From contig NZ_LHZU01000147.1 of the NCBI RefSeq assembly GCF_001580995.1, positions 92,406 to 156,405 on the forward strand: a DNA stretch of 64,000 bases, read 5' to 3'. Positions 19,210 through 28,140 of the stretch are shown one piece after another. The number at the start of each line of letters is the position of its first letter. Position 1 is the first letter of the stretch. The notes under the pieces are model-generated. The model was given only the letters and a program-made list of their open reading frames with translations. It was not told the DNA's origin and did no database searches. Source of the DNA: Acetobacter senegalensis (GTDB lineage Bacteria; Pseudomonadota; Alphaproteobacteria; Acetobacterales; Acetobacteraceae). The translations under genes and the position numbers were made by a program.

Positions 19210-20971
19210 CGGCCATCACAAAATCAATGCTGCCAACAATCGCTATCAGATCGGCAATCATGGTGCCGCGGCTTAGAAGTGGGATCATCTGCAGGTGTGC
19301 GAAGGAGGGCGTGCGGATACGGGTTCTGTAAGAGGTCGTGCCGCCATCACTGATCAGGCTGTAACTGTTGAGCCCTTTTGTTGCTTCAACACAGGCTCGT
19401 GCTTCGCCCGGGGGGATGACGGGGCCCCAACTGACATTGATAAAATGATGAATGAGGGTTTCAATATCATGCATTGTCCGCGCTTTTGGCGGTGGCGTGG
19501 TCAGCGGATGATCCGCTTTTACCGGCCCGGACGGCATGTGTTCCAGACATTGGCGGATGATCCGCAGGCTCTGACGTATCTCTTCTATATGGACCACGAT
19601 ACGGTCGTAACAATCGCCGTTTCTGCCCGTGGGAATATCAAAGTCCAGTTGATCGTAACAGGCATAGGGGGCGTATTTGCGATAATCCCATTCCAGCCCG
19701 CAGGCGCGTAAGCCGGGTCCTGTTACACCCCATTCTATGGCCTCGGCTTTTGTGTAAGCGCCAATTCCTTGCGTGCGTGCACGGAAAATTGGATTGCGCA
19801 TGACCATGGCATCATATTCGTCAAGGCGTTTGGGGAGATAATCCAGAAAGGTGCGGATCAGCCCATCCCACCCCGTGGGAAGGTCCATGGCGACGCCCCC
19901 GATACGGAACCATGCCGGATGCATCCGAAAACCGCAGATGGCTTCTATAATGCTGAATACTTTCTCGCGGTCAGTAAACATATAGAATACAGGAGAAAGT
20001 TGCCCCACATCCTGCGCCATTGTTCCGTAAAAAACCAGATGGCTGGCAATGCGGAACAATTCTGCCAGCATGACGCGGATCATCTGCGCACGTGGGGGAA
20101 CAGTAATGCCTGCCAGTGTTTCAACAGCCATGACATAGGGAAAGTTGTTCATCACGCCACCGAGGTAATCCACCCGATCGGTGTAGGGAATGTAGGTGTG
20201 CCAGGACTGGCGTTCTCCCATTTTTTCCGCGCCACGGTGATGAAAGCCTATATCGGGTACAGCATCTACAATACGTTCCCCTTCCAGTTGCAGCACGATG
20301 CGAAACACACCGTGCACACTTGGATGGTTGGGGCCAAGATTGAGAAACATGAAATCACTATGATCACTATGGCGCTTCATACCCCATAGGGAGGGATCAA
20401 AAGATAATGCATTTTGCTCATATTTTTCCTGATCTTCGGTCAGGCTGTAAGGTGGTTTTTCCGTTGCACGGGCATGGTGATCTTTACGTAACGGATGGTC
20501 TGTCCATGTAGGAGGCGTAAGGATACGGCGCAGGAAAGGATGGCGGTCAAAATGAATCCCGAACAGATCCCATATTTCCCGTTCGTACCAGTTGGCGTTG
20601 GGCCAGATATCACTAATGCTGGGCAGAGACGGGGCATGATCAGTTAGGGCCACCTTGATCCGGACTTCATCCGCCCGACTATCGAGGGACATGAGATGAT
20701 AGACGACTGTGAAGGAGGAACTTGGTTGTCCTTCCCTGTGAATGCGTTCCCGTTCATCTATTGCCGTAAGGTCAAAAAGCATCAAATGACCTTGGGCATG
20801 ATCCTTCAGCATTTGAAGCGTGGCGCGAATGGTGGCTGCCGATATCCAGACAACAGCTACGTTATCCCGTGTGACATCGGCAGTTGGGCCAGAAGGCGGG
20901 AGGTTCTGTGCAGCAATGTTTTCCAACAGGGAATGGGGCGGTGGCCGGTCAGAAAGAACAGTCGCGCTCAT
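19196..20971 (-). CDS. nuoC: Fused NADH-quinone oxidoreductase subunit C/D
   Basis: A 591-residue fusion also called nuoCD. Residues about 1-175 form the 30-kDa NuoC domain ([21 protein letters not shown]) and the rest the 49-kDa NuoD domain: [23 protein letters not shown] split near 205-228, [11 protein letters not shown] near 345, and the C-terminal [11 protein letters not shown]. It forms the quinone-reduction interface with NuoB and NuoH. Fused C/D occurs in the E. coli-type operon. The ATG at 20971 follows the nuoB stop by 4 nt; an alternative ATG at 20986 would overlap nuoB. Confidence 0.94.
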   Translation of the reverse strand: MSATVLSDRPPPHSLLENIAAQNLPPSGPTADVTRDNVAVVWISAATIRATLQMLKDHAQGHLMLFDLTAIDERERIHREGQPSSSFTVVYHLMSLDSRADEVRIKVALTDHAPSLPSISDIWPNANWYEREIWDLFGIHFDRHPFLRRILTPPTWTDHPLRKDHHARATEKPPYSLTEDQEKYEQNALSFDPSLWGMKRHSDHSDFMFLNLGPNHPSVHGVFRIVLQLEGERIVDAVPDIGFHHRGAEKMGERQSWHTYIPYTDRVDYLGGVMNNFPYVMAVETLAGITVPPRAQMIRVMLAELFRIASHLVFYGTMAQDVGQLSPVFYMFTDREKVFSIIEAICGFRMHPAWFRIGGVAMDLPTGWDGLIRTFLDYLPKRLDEYDAMVMRNPIFRARTQGIGAYTKAEAIEWGVTGPGLRACGLEWDYRKYAPYACYDQLDFDIPTGRNGDCYDRIVVHIEEIRQSLRIIRQCLEHMPSGPVKADHPLTTPPPKARTMHDIETLIHHFINVSWGPVIPPGEARACVEATKGLNSYSLISDGGTTSYRTRIRTPSFAHLQMIPLLSRGTMIADLIAIVGSIDFVMADVDR

Positions 20972-20975
20972 GGTA

Positions 20976-21620
20976 TCAGATCCCATCTGGTGAACGCAGG
21001 TCCTGCGTTTGTTGACGGACGCTGCGTTTGGCGTCCCGCAGGCTTGGTGGAGTAACCGGAACGATCCCTTGCTCGCCTACCATCCAACTGAGCGGGCGCC
21101 TCTGGCTCCCGATGGATTTTTGCAAAAGCATGAGGCCTTCCAGAAGAGCTTCTGGCCTTGGTGGGCAACCGGGAACATACACATCTACCGGCAGGAAGCT
21201 GTCTACCCCCTGTACCACGCTGTAAATATCATACATGCCACCGGAATTGGCGCAGGACCCCATTGAGATAACCCAGCGCGGTTCAAGCATCTGATCATAG
21301 AGATGTTTGATGATAGGAGCCATTTTTACAAAAACAGTTCCGGATATAACAATGAGATCGGCCTCGCGGGGCGTAGCCCTGAGAACTTCAGATCCGAAAC
21401 GGGCGATATCGAACTGGCTTGTGAAGGCCGTAGCCATTTCCACGTAGCAACAGGAAAGACCAAAATTGAGAGGCCAAATGGAGTTCTTCTGCCCCCAGGA
21501 GACAAAATCCTGAAGGCGACCGATAACAAGGTTGCGCTGGACTGTTTCTGTAAAAGTCGCGTTATCAACAGAGGGTACAGTGGTTGGCGTTGTTGCCGGG
21601 CGAGAAAGTGACCAGATCAT
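20976..21620 (-). CDS. nuoB: NADH-quinone oxidoreductase subunit B (cluster N2)
   Basis: A 214-residue subunit that carries the terminal 4Fe-4S cluster N2. The tandem cysteines in [10 protein letters not shown] (about 60-69), GSCANSGG (about 125) and PGCPPRPE (about 155) are all present. The ATG at 21620 overlaps the nuoA stop (ATGA) and gives a family-like N-terminus. An in-frame extension of 56 residues upstream is cysteine- and arginine-rich and lies within nuoA, so it is rejected. Confidence 0.95.
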   Translation of the reverse strand: MIWSLSRPATTPTTVPSVDNATFTETVQRNLVIGRLQDFVSWGQKNSIWPLNFGLSCCYVEMATAFTSQFDIARFGSEVLRATPREADLIVISGTVFVKMAPIIKHLYDQMLEPRWVISMGSCANSGGMYDIYSVVQGVDSFLPVDVYVPGCPPRPEALLEGLMLLQKSIGSQRRPLSWMVGEQGIVPVTPPSLRDAKRSVRQQTQDLRSPDGI

Positions 21621-22042
21621 GATAGATGCTCCATGCTGGATTGTGTTTCTGGAAGGCGCCGGGGCAGAGGCCCCCAATCCAACCCGCCTGCTCGCCACAG
21701 GTACACGAGGGAGACAGCCAGAAAGAAAATGAAGAGCAATGCTGCGCTGTATCCAACCCACCCCACATCTGTGACCACAATGGCCCACGCAAAGAGAAAC
21801 GCGGTTTCTACGTCAAAAATGACAAAGAACATGGCGACCAGATAATACTGCACTGGCAGGCGGAGATGGGCAGATCCGGTAGGGATGATTCCGGATTCAA
21901 ATGGTATGGAGAGAGAGGTTCCGCCGTGGGACAAGGAACGTCTGAGACCCGTCAGGGCGCTCAGGCCCAGCATGCAGGCAAGCAGAACACTTATAACCAA
22001 CGCATAGATAAGAAGGGAACGGATTTGGGAAAAATCGACCAT
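21617..22042 (-). CDS. nuoA: NADH-quinone oxidoreductase subunit A
   Basis: A 141-residue membrane subunit with three helices. The conserved [33 protein letters not shown] block (residues about 47-80) contains the acidic residues of the E-channel. It is the first gene of the nuo operon. GGAAGG stands 7 nt before the ATG at 22042. The operon reads nuoA-B-CD-E-F-G-H-I-J-K-L-M-N without interruption. Confidence 0.95.
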   Translation of the reverse strand: MVDFSQIRSLLIYALVISVLLACMLGLSALTGLRRSLSHGGTSLSIPFESGIIPTGSAHLRLPVQYYLVAMFFVIFDVETAFLFAWAIVVTDVGWVGYSAALLFIFFLAVSLVYLWRAGGLDWGPLPRRLPETQSSMEHLS

Positions 22043-22431
22043 ATCGGGACCTTCCGCATCTGTTGATTATTATCCGAACGGAGTTGTCTTAACCTGTAAG
22101 GAATTTGTGTTTTTCTGCTTATATTCTGCACGTCCCGGCGATGTTTGCTCCAGTATAAAAAAACGGAGCCGCGAGCGGTGCTGTCGAGCTTCATACGCCT
22201 GATAAAAGGGGAAGTTCCCGCAAGGCAGACAGAAAGCGTATCTGGAACGTCACAGCCTTCCTTTTCCATGCACGGCAAGGGCTGAGGAGTAGGGAATTTA
22301 TGCCGCTGAGAAGGGAATAAAAAACAGGAGGGGGAGAATGCGTCTCTCTTTGCCTGTGTGCGTTCTTCTGCGTGTGAAGGCATTTTTTTGCGTCTTCACG
22401 CTGGACTTTAATATCATAGATGGAGACGAAC
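22043..22431. other. Intergenic region between divergent nuoA and SDR gene
   Basis: About 390 bases that must hold the nuo operon promoter (minus) and the SDR promoter (plus). No pair of boxes is convincing. On the plus strand TAATAT at about 22411 follows a TTGCGT-like box with short spacing. No operator palindrome or riboswitch-like structure was recognised. Confidence 0.4.
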
Positions 22432-23196
22432 ATGGGGCGCGTACAGGGTAAAGTTGCCATTGTGAGTGGAGCGGCGCTTGGTATTGGCAAAGCGACAGCA
22501 CAGCTTCTGGCGCAGGAAGGCGCTTGTGTTGTTGTTGGGGATATTAACAAGGAGGAGGGAGAGAAAACCGTTTCCGAAATTGAAGGGAAAGGCGGAAAAG
22601 CTCAGTTTTTCACCCTTGATGTGAGCAAGGAAGAAGATTGGAAAGTTGTGGTTGAAGCTGCTTTAGCTGCCTTTGGCCGACTTGATATCGTGGTGAATAA
22701 CGCAGGTATTGCGTATAGTGGCACTGTGGAAAGCACCAGTCTGGAAGCATGGCGAAGGGTACAGTCCATCAATCTGGACGGTGTGTTTCTGGGCACAAAA
22801 TACGCCATTGAAGGAATACGGAAGCACGCTGGAGGTGGCTCAATCATCAATCTGTCTTCAATTGAAGGGCTAATTGGAGATCCGGATCTGGCTGCTTACA
22901 ATGCCAGCAAGGGCGGAGTGCGTATTTTTACAAAATCGTCGGCATTACATTGTGCAAAGGCGGGATATAACATCCGGGTCAACTCCGTTCATCCGGGCTA
23001 TATCTGGACACCCATGGTAGAAGGGCTGACACAGGAAGACGAGGCAGCACGTCAGCGGCTGGTTGATCTTCACCCTATCGGGCATTTAGGGGCGCCAGAA
23101 GATATTGCCTATGGCATCCTCTATCTTGCATCTGACGAATCAAAATTCGTTACAGGCAGCGAGCTTGTGATAGATGGCGGTTATACGGCGCAATAG
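22432..23196 (+). CDS. SDR-family alcohol dehydrogenase, R-specific ADH-like
   Basis: A 254-residue classical short-chain dehydrogenase. It shows GAALGIGKATA at about 14-24, NNAGIA near 91, SSIEGLIGDPDLAAYNASKGG with catalytic Ser, Tyr and Lys near 142-162, and the C-terminus GSELVIDGGYTAQ. These segments closely follow the Lactobacillus brevis R-specific alcohol dehydrogenase group, which reduces ketones or oxidises secondary alcohols. After the second strand it has VVVGDINKEEG, whose aspartate favours NAD over NADP (family knowledge). The start at 22432 is chosen because GGAG stands just upstream; an ATG at 22420 is possible. The physiological substrate is unknown. Confidence 0.88.
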   Translation: MGRVQGKVAIVSGAALGIGKATAQLLAQEGACVVVGDINKEEGEKTVSEIEGKGGKAQFFTLDVSKEEDWKVVVEAALAAFGRLDIVVNNAGIAYSGTVESTSLEAWRRVQSINLDGVFLGTKYAIEGIRKHAGGGSIINLSSIEGLIGDPDLAAYNASKGGVRIFTKSSALHCAKAGYNIRVNSVHPGYIWTPMVEGLTQEDEAARQRLVDLHPIGHLGAPEDIAYGILYLASDESKFVTGSELVIDGGYTAQ

Positions 23197-23554
23197 TTGC
23201 GATACTGCGTGAGTATTGTGCGTGCTGACCGTGTGATAACGAAGAGACTTGTACCACATCTGTGATAGCCAGAGTTTGCCCCCCACTTTTGTTTTGGCAA
23301 TCCAGCTTGCTGACATGAGGCGTCACGCCTTGCTTCTTTAGCTTCCGCCGACGTTATTATTATCGCTGCATCGAAAATGTATGGTGACAGTGTCCTGACG
23401 CTTTACGGGAGCGCGTCAGGCGGTCCATGCCGATCAAGAAAAGGGTGCTAATCGGCGTTGAGTTCTGTGCAGCATGTTGAAGTCAAAGCTCCTCGCAAAA
23501 CCATCAAGTTAAGTTGAACGGCGGTTCAGAGGTTGTGAAGGGGAAGGGTGTTGA
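23197..23554. other. Intergenic region, no recognised gene
   Basis: About 360 bases between the SDR gene and the catabolic cluster. No open frame with a recognisable domain, no hairpin with a T tract and no terminal repeats were found. Confidence 0.45.
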
Positions 23555-23575
23555 TTGACACTTATTCTGTAATAC

Positions 23576-23589
23576 ACTAACCAGTTAGT
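23576..23589. promoter_or_regulatory. Putative TetR operator, copy 1 (aldehyde dehydrogenase)
   Basis: ACTAACCAGTTAGT is a perfect inverted repeat (ACTAAC and GTTAGT around CA), 50 bp before the aldehyde dehydrogenase. It contains TAACCAG followed by TTAGT, the motif repeated at 29768, 35513 and 37279. A TTGACA lies 15 bp upstream (23555-23560), so bound protein would block a promoter here. Confidence 0.6.
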
Positions 23590-23639
23590 AACACCGATTT
23601 CCAGCGACAATAACACAAAATCAAAAACAGGGCGGTGCA

Positions 23640-25139
23640 ATGACAACGAGCACACAAAAGCTTTCCTTACCCCAAAACCCACGTTTATTCGGATTATATA
23701 TCAATGGGTTGTGGGTGGATTCTGGCGACCGTAAGATCATGGAACGCCGCAGCCCGGCACACGGTGTTCTGGTAACCAGAACCACAGCGGGCACGGAAGC
23801 GGACGTCAACGAGGCTGTTGCAGTAGCCAGAAAGGCGTTTGAAGACAGGAGATGGTCAGGGCTTTCTGGTCAGCAGCGTGCGGATGTGCTTCTGAAAGCG
23901 GCAACCCTTATTCGGGAGCGGGCCGAGGAACTGGCGCAGCTTGAAACCTTTGAAACAGGCAAGCCTATTACGCAATCTCGTGGAGAAATTCAGGCCAGCG
24001 CCGGTATTTATGAATATGCGGCGGGTGCAGCCAGAATGCTGCATGGGGATAGCTTCAATAACCTCGGCGATAGCATGTTCGGGTTTGTGACCCGTGAGCC
24101 AATCGGTGTTGTGGGGCTGATTACACCGTGGAATTTTCCTTTTTTCATTCTGTCTGAGCGTCTGCCCTTCATTTTGGCTTCTGGCTGCACAGTGGTTGCA
24201 AAGCCGAGTGATCTGACATCTGCCACCACGCTGATTATGGCTGAGATCCTGACGCAGGCGGGCCTGCCAGATGGCGTATTCAATGTTGTCACGGGCCCAG
24301 GAAGTGTGGTGGGAGAGGTGCTGTCTCACCATCCCGACATTGATATGCTGTCCTTCACGGGGTCAACCGCTGTTGGCAAGCGGGTGCTGGCGGCATCTGC
24401 CGGGAACTTCAAAAAGCTGAGTCTGGAACTGGGGGGTAAGAATCCTCATGTGGTCTTTGCTGACGCACGGCTTGAAGACGCTGTTGATGGGGTTATTTTT
24501 GGTTTCTGCTTTAACGCGGGCCAATGCTGCGTGGGCGGAAGCCGGTTGCTTGTTGAAAAATCCATTCAGCCCGAATTTGAGCGCCTTTTGACTGAAAAAT
24601 TGGCCCGTTTGCGTGTGGGAGATCCGTTGGACCCGGACACGCAGATTGGCGCAATTGTAAGTGAAAAGCAGCATGAAACCATTTGTGACTACATTGAACG
24701 AGGAACAAAGCAGGGAGCCCGTTTGCTCTCGCAAGGTAAAATCAATGGCACAGATGGGGGATTGTTTGTTCAACCAACAATCTTTTCGGACGTTACATCT
24801 GACATGGATATTGCAACGGACGAAATTTTTGGGCCGGTTCTGAGTATACTTCCGTTTGAGACAACGGATGATGCCATTACCATAGCAAACAACACTATTT
24901 ACGGCCTTTCCGCCACAATCTGGACGCAGAATCTCTCGCACGCCATGGACGCAGTGCGCGGTATTCGTGCGGGGCGCGTTTGGGTCAACACCACCATTGC
25001 GGGTGGACCGGAACTCCCTGCAGGCGGATTCAAGCAGTCCGGCATTGGGCGTGAGACTGGCATTTACGGGGTAGAAGAATACACCGAAATCAAGGCAACG
25101 CACATTGCTTTTGGCCCTCGTACCCCTTGGGTGTCGTGA
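23640..25139 (+). CDS. NAD(P)-dependent aldehyde dehydrogenase
   Basis: A 499-residue ALDH-superfamily enzyme oxidising an aldehyde to an acid. The catalytic set is complete: N165 in PWNFPF, E263 in SLELGGKN and C297 in FNAGQCCVGG. It also has FTGSTAVGKRV for cofactor binding (about 239-249) and the C-terminal block ELPAGGFKQSGIGRE. It resembles the betaine/lactaldehyde-type groups, but the substrate is open. It overlaps the GMC alcohol dehydrogenase by 1 nt, which suggests alcohol-to-aldehyde-to-acid oxidation as a coupled pair. It is the first gene after operator copy 1. Confidence 0.9.
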   Translation: MTTSTQKLSLPQNPRLFGLYINGLWVDSGDRKIMERRSPAHGVLVTRTTAGTEADVNEAVAVARKAFEDRRWSGLSGQQRADVLLKAATLIRERAEELAQLETFETGKPITQSRGEIQASAGIYEYAAGAARMLHGDSFNNLGDSMFGFVTREPIGVVGLITPWNFPFFILSERLPFILASGCTVVAKPSDLTSATTLIMAEILTQAGLPDGVFNVVTGPGSVVGEVLSHHPDIDMLSFTGSTAVGKRVLAASAGNFKKLSLELGGKNPHVVFADARLEDAVDGVIFGFCFNAGQCCVGGSRLLVEKSIQPEFERLLTEKLARLRVGDPLDPDTQIGAIVSEKQHETICDYIERGTKQGARLLSQGKINGTDGGLFVQPTIFSDVTSDMDIATDEIFGPVLSILPFETTDDAITIANNTIYGLSATIWTQNLSHAMDAVRGIRAGRVWVNTTIAGGPELPAGGFKQSGIGRETGIYGVEEYTEIKATHIAFGPRTPWVS

Positions 25140-26734
25140 TGTCTGGCAGCTATGATTTCATTATCGTAGGGGGCGGCACAGCGGGGTGCGTGCTTGCCAA
25201 CCGCCTGAGTCAGAACCCAAGCGCACGTGTTTTGCTGCTGGAAGCAGGAAAAGCGGATAACCATCCTTTCATTCACATGCCCATAGGGTTTGCAAAAATG
25301 ACAGGAGGACCTCACACATGGGGTTTTCATACCGTGCCGCAGGTGCATGCGCAGAACCGTCGCATACCGTATGTTCAGGCCCGCGTTCTGGGAGGTGGAA
25401 GCTCAATCAACGCTGAGGTTTTTACGCGGGGTGTTGCGCAGGATTATGATCGCTGGGCTGATGAAGAAGGGTGTACGGGCTGGTCTGCCAAGGATGTGCA
25501 ACCTTATTTTCTTCGGTCTGAAGGCAATGAATTGTTTGCCACGAAATACCACGGCACGGATGGTCCGTTAGGTGTTTCCAGCATCACGAGCCCTATGCCC
25601 GTAACGCGTGCGTTTGTTCAGGCCTGTCAGCAATATGGCATTCCCTATAATCCTGATTTTAATGGGGCGTCGCAAGTGGGGGCTGGTGTTTACCAGATCA
25701 CTACCCGGAATGGGCGGCGGTGTTCAACGGCCGTTGGCTATTTGCGGCCGGTCATGAAGCGTCCCAATCTGACAGTTGAAATCAATTGCCTCACGACGCG
25801 TATTCTTTTTTCAAATAATCGGGCGACGGGTGTTGAATACATTCACAAAGGTAAGAAGTGCGTGGCCCACGCAGATGCTGAAGTGATTGTGACAGCGGGC
25901 GCTATTGGATCACCAAAGATCATGATGCTTTCTGGTATTGGACCAGCGGAGCATCTGAAAGATCATGGCATACCCGTTGTTGCAGATCTGCCAGGTGTTG
26001 GCAGTAATCTGAGTGACCATTACGGTATAGATATTGTTTACGAGTTGAAAAAACCGATCAGTCTTGATCGCTACAATAAAGCGCACATGATGATGTGGGC
26101 TGGCCTGCAATATCTTCTGTTCAAGTCAGGGCCTGTGACATCCAATGTAGTGGAAGGCGGGGCGTTCTGGTCTTCCAATGATCGGGAGAGTGTGCCTGAT
26201 CTGCAATTCCATTTTCTGGCAGGTGCTGGTGTGGAAGCAGGCGTGCCGAATATTCCCTCAGGGTCTGGTTGCACGTTGAATTCCTATGTTCTGCGTCCTA
26301 AAAGCCGCGGGACAGTGAGGCTTAAGAGCGCCGACCCTGCAACTGGAGTTCTGGTTGATCCGAATTTTCTTGCAGAACCGGAAGACGTACAAAGTTCTGT
26401 GGAAGGTCTGCATATCAGCCGCGAGATCATGAACCAGCCGAATATGCAAAAGCATGTTAAACGCGCGCACTTTCCAGATGAGAGCGTAAAAACCCGAGAG
26501 GCTCTGGTGCGGTACGCACGTCAATATGGGCGGACGTCATATCATCCCAACGGTACCTGTAAAATGGGTCGTGATGAGATGGCCGTGGTTGACCCGACAT
26601 TGAAAGTGCATGGTGTTGAGGGCTTGAGGATTTGTGATTCCTCGGTGCTCCCTAGTCTTATTGGCTCCAATACAAATGCTGTTACTGTTATGATATCAGA
26701 AAAAGCAAGTGATATCATTTCTTCTTCTTACTAA
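25139..26734 (+). CDS. GMC-family FAD-dependent alcohol dehydrogenase
   Basis: A 531-residue glucose-methanol-choline oxidoreductase of the choline-dehydrogenase/AlkJ type. FAD binding is shown by FIIVGGGTAGCVLANRLS (residues 6-23) and LEAGKADNHP. The signature RVLGGGSSINAEVFTRG lies near 78-94, and TAGAIGSPKIMMLSGIGP near 248-265. The active-site histidine is in SYHPNGTCKMG (about 467), with the second-site asparagine in GSNTNAVTVMI. No signal peptide is present, so it is cytoplasmic or membrane-associated. The ATG at 25139 overlaps the upstream stop (TGATG). Its acceptor is unknown. Confidence 0.9.
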   Translation: MSGSYDFIIVGGGTAGCVLANRLSQNPSARVLLLEAGKADNHPFIHMPIGFAKMTGGPHTWGFHTVPQVHAQNRRIPYVQARVLGGGSSINAEVFTRGVAQDYDRWADEEGCTGWSAKDVQPYFLRSEGNELFATKYHGTDGPLGVSSITSPMPVTRAFVQACQQYGIPYNPDFNGASQVGAGVYQITTRNGRRCSTAVGYLRPVMKRPNLTVEINCLTTRILFSNNRATGVEYIHKGKKCVAHADAEVIVTAGAIGSPKIMMLSGIGPAEHLKDHGIPVVADLPGVGSNLSDHYGIDIVYELKKPISLDRYNKAHMMMWAGLQYLLFKSGPVTSNVVEGGAFWSSNDRESVPDLQFHFLAGAGVEAGVPNIPSGSGCTLNSYVLRPKSRGTVRLKSADPATGVLVDPNFLAEPEDVQSSVEGLHISREIMNQPNMQKHVKRAHFPDESVKTREALVRYARQYGRTSYHPNGTCKMGRDEMAVVDPTLKVHGVEGLRICDSSVLPSLIGSNTNAVTVMISEKASDIISSSY

Positions 26735-26754
26735 AACCATCCTTAAATATTAAA

Positions 26755-26784
26755 GCAGAAATGATACTCACAGGTCATTTCTGC
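26755..26784 (+). repeat. Intercistronic hairpin between GMC and MFS genes
   Basis: A perfect 10-bp stem (GCAGAAATGA and its complement) encloses a 10-nt loop. No T tract follows on the plus strand, so it is not a classical terminator for the upstream genes. It may stabilise mRNA ends or reduce read-through into the transporter gene. It lies 42 bp before the MFS start. Confidence 0.55.
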
Positions 26785-26825
26785 ACTACCATTGGGCAAT
26801 GTACGTCCGCCAAAGGAGTGCTGCT

Positions 26826-28103
26826 ATGGAGTGTTCTGTTGCGGTAAAGGATAAGACGCACGAGAAAGCAGGTATTCTCGATTTTCTTTCTTTCTCGATG
26901 TTTTTCCTTTTCGGAGGCATTACCAGTCTGAATGACGTAGTAATGCCAAAACTCAAAGAAGTGTTTGATCTGAATTACACTCAGATGACAACAGTTCAGT
27001 TCTGCTTTTTTGCAAGTTATTTTCTTATTTCTATTCCAGCTTCTCATATGATCAAGAAAAATGGCTATATGAGAACACTTGTTATTGGCCTTAATCTGAT
27101 AGCGTTAGGGTGCCTGTGTTTTATTCCAGCAACGTGGTCTGCCCGTTTTCTGGTTTTTCTGCTGGCCCTGTTTGTGGTGGCTGCCGGTATTACGATTATT
27201 CAGGTAACAGCCAATCCACTTGTTATCTCTTTAAGTAATAAACAGAATGTATCGTCACGCCTGACATTTGCCCACGCCTGTAATTCTCTTGGTACAGTGG
27301 TTGCTCCCTATCTGGGTGCCATGATTATTTTGCGTCACCATTCCGAAGAAAGTCTGCTTGGAAAAATAGCAGCGTATTTTTCTGATCAGGGAATGTCTGA
27401 AGGGGCAATAGATATTAGTGTCTGTTATCTGATTGTTTCTGTCATTATTTTTTGTTGGTCAGTGATGACCTGGATAAATCGTAGCAAACTCAAGGGCGAA
27501 TATTTTCATGAAGGAAGTGTGCTGAAGGCCGTTGAGTTGTTTAAGGACAGGCATTTCAGTTTTGGCGTTGCCGCGATGTTTTTCTATATCGGCGCAGAAG
27601 TTACGATTGGAAGCCTTCTGGTTAATTATCTTATTTTGCCAGATACCTTGCATTTGACTGCGGAAGAAGCCGGGAAACACCTTGCATTTTACTGGGGTGG
27701 GCTTTTATGTGGGCGTCTGCTGGGCATTGTTTTGCTGCGCGCTATAGCGCCTTCTGTTCTTCTGACTGTGTATGGAACCTGCGCCTTTCTGCTGGTTATT
27801 CTTTCCATTGTTTCCACAGGAGGAATGGCTGGTTGGGCAATGTTAGCCGTTGGGTTGTGTAACTCAGTCATGTTTCCGCTTATTTTTTCACTGACTTCGA
27901 TGGACCTTGGGCATCGTGCCTCTGAAGGGTCTGGCCTGATTTGCATGGCGATTGTGGGTGGGGCGTTTGTTCCGGTTATAACAGGACGGTTTGCGGATAT
28001 TACCAACCTGAATATAGCCTTCATTATACCGGCTCTTTGCTATCTTGTTGTTATTTTATTTGGGTTTTACTCACGTTCTTCCCGCCATAAAGTGTTTTCC
28101 TGA
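26826..28103 (+). CDS. FucP/GluP-type sugar:proton symporter (MFS)
   Basis: A 425-residue major-facilitator protein with about 12 hydrophobic segments. The N-terminal part FFLFGGITSLNDVVMPKLKEVF, the first-half NGYMRTLVIGL loop and VTANPLVISLSNKQNVSSRLTFAHACNSLGTVVAPYLG match the fucose/glucose/galactose permease group, whose members import sugars with protons. AAGGAG stands 7 nt before the ATG at 26826; an upstream in-frame start at 26799 is less likely. It is followed by a carbohydrate porin gene, so the pair would give outer- and inner-membrane uptake of the pathway substrate. Confidence 0.85.
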   Translation: MECSVAVKDKTHEKAGILDFLSFSMFFLFGGITSLNDVVMPKLKEVFDLNYTQMTTVQFCFFASYFLISIPASHMIKKNGYMRTLVIGLNLIALGCLCFIPATWSARFLVFLLALFVVAAGITIIQVTANPLVISLSNKQNVSSRLTFAHACNSLGTVVAPYLGAMIILRHHSEESLLGKIAAYFSDQGMSEGAIDISVCYLIVSVIIFCWSVMTWINRSKLKGEYFHEGSVLKAVELFKDRHFSFGVAAMFFYIGAEVTIGSLLVNYLILPDTLHLTAEEAGKHLAFYWGGLLCGRLLGIVLLRAIAPSVLLTVYGTCAFLLVILSIVSTGGMAGWAMLAVGLCNSVMFPLIFSLTSMDLGHRASEGSGLICMAIVGGAFVPVITGRFADITNLNIAFIIPALCYLVVILFGFYSRSSRHKVFS

Positions 28104-28140
28104 TCATAAACGGCAGTATAAAAATAAAAAGGAAGCTGTC

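Noticed and set aside
23197..23554. Possible insertion-sequence remnant before the catabolic island
   Set aside because: No transposase motif, terminal inverted repeats or target duplication could be found by eye.
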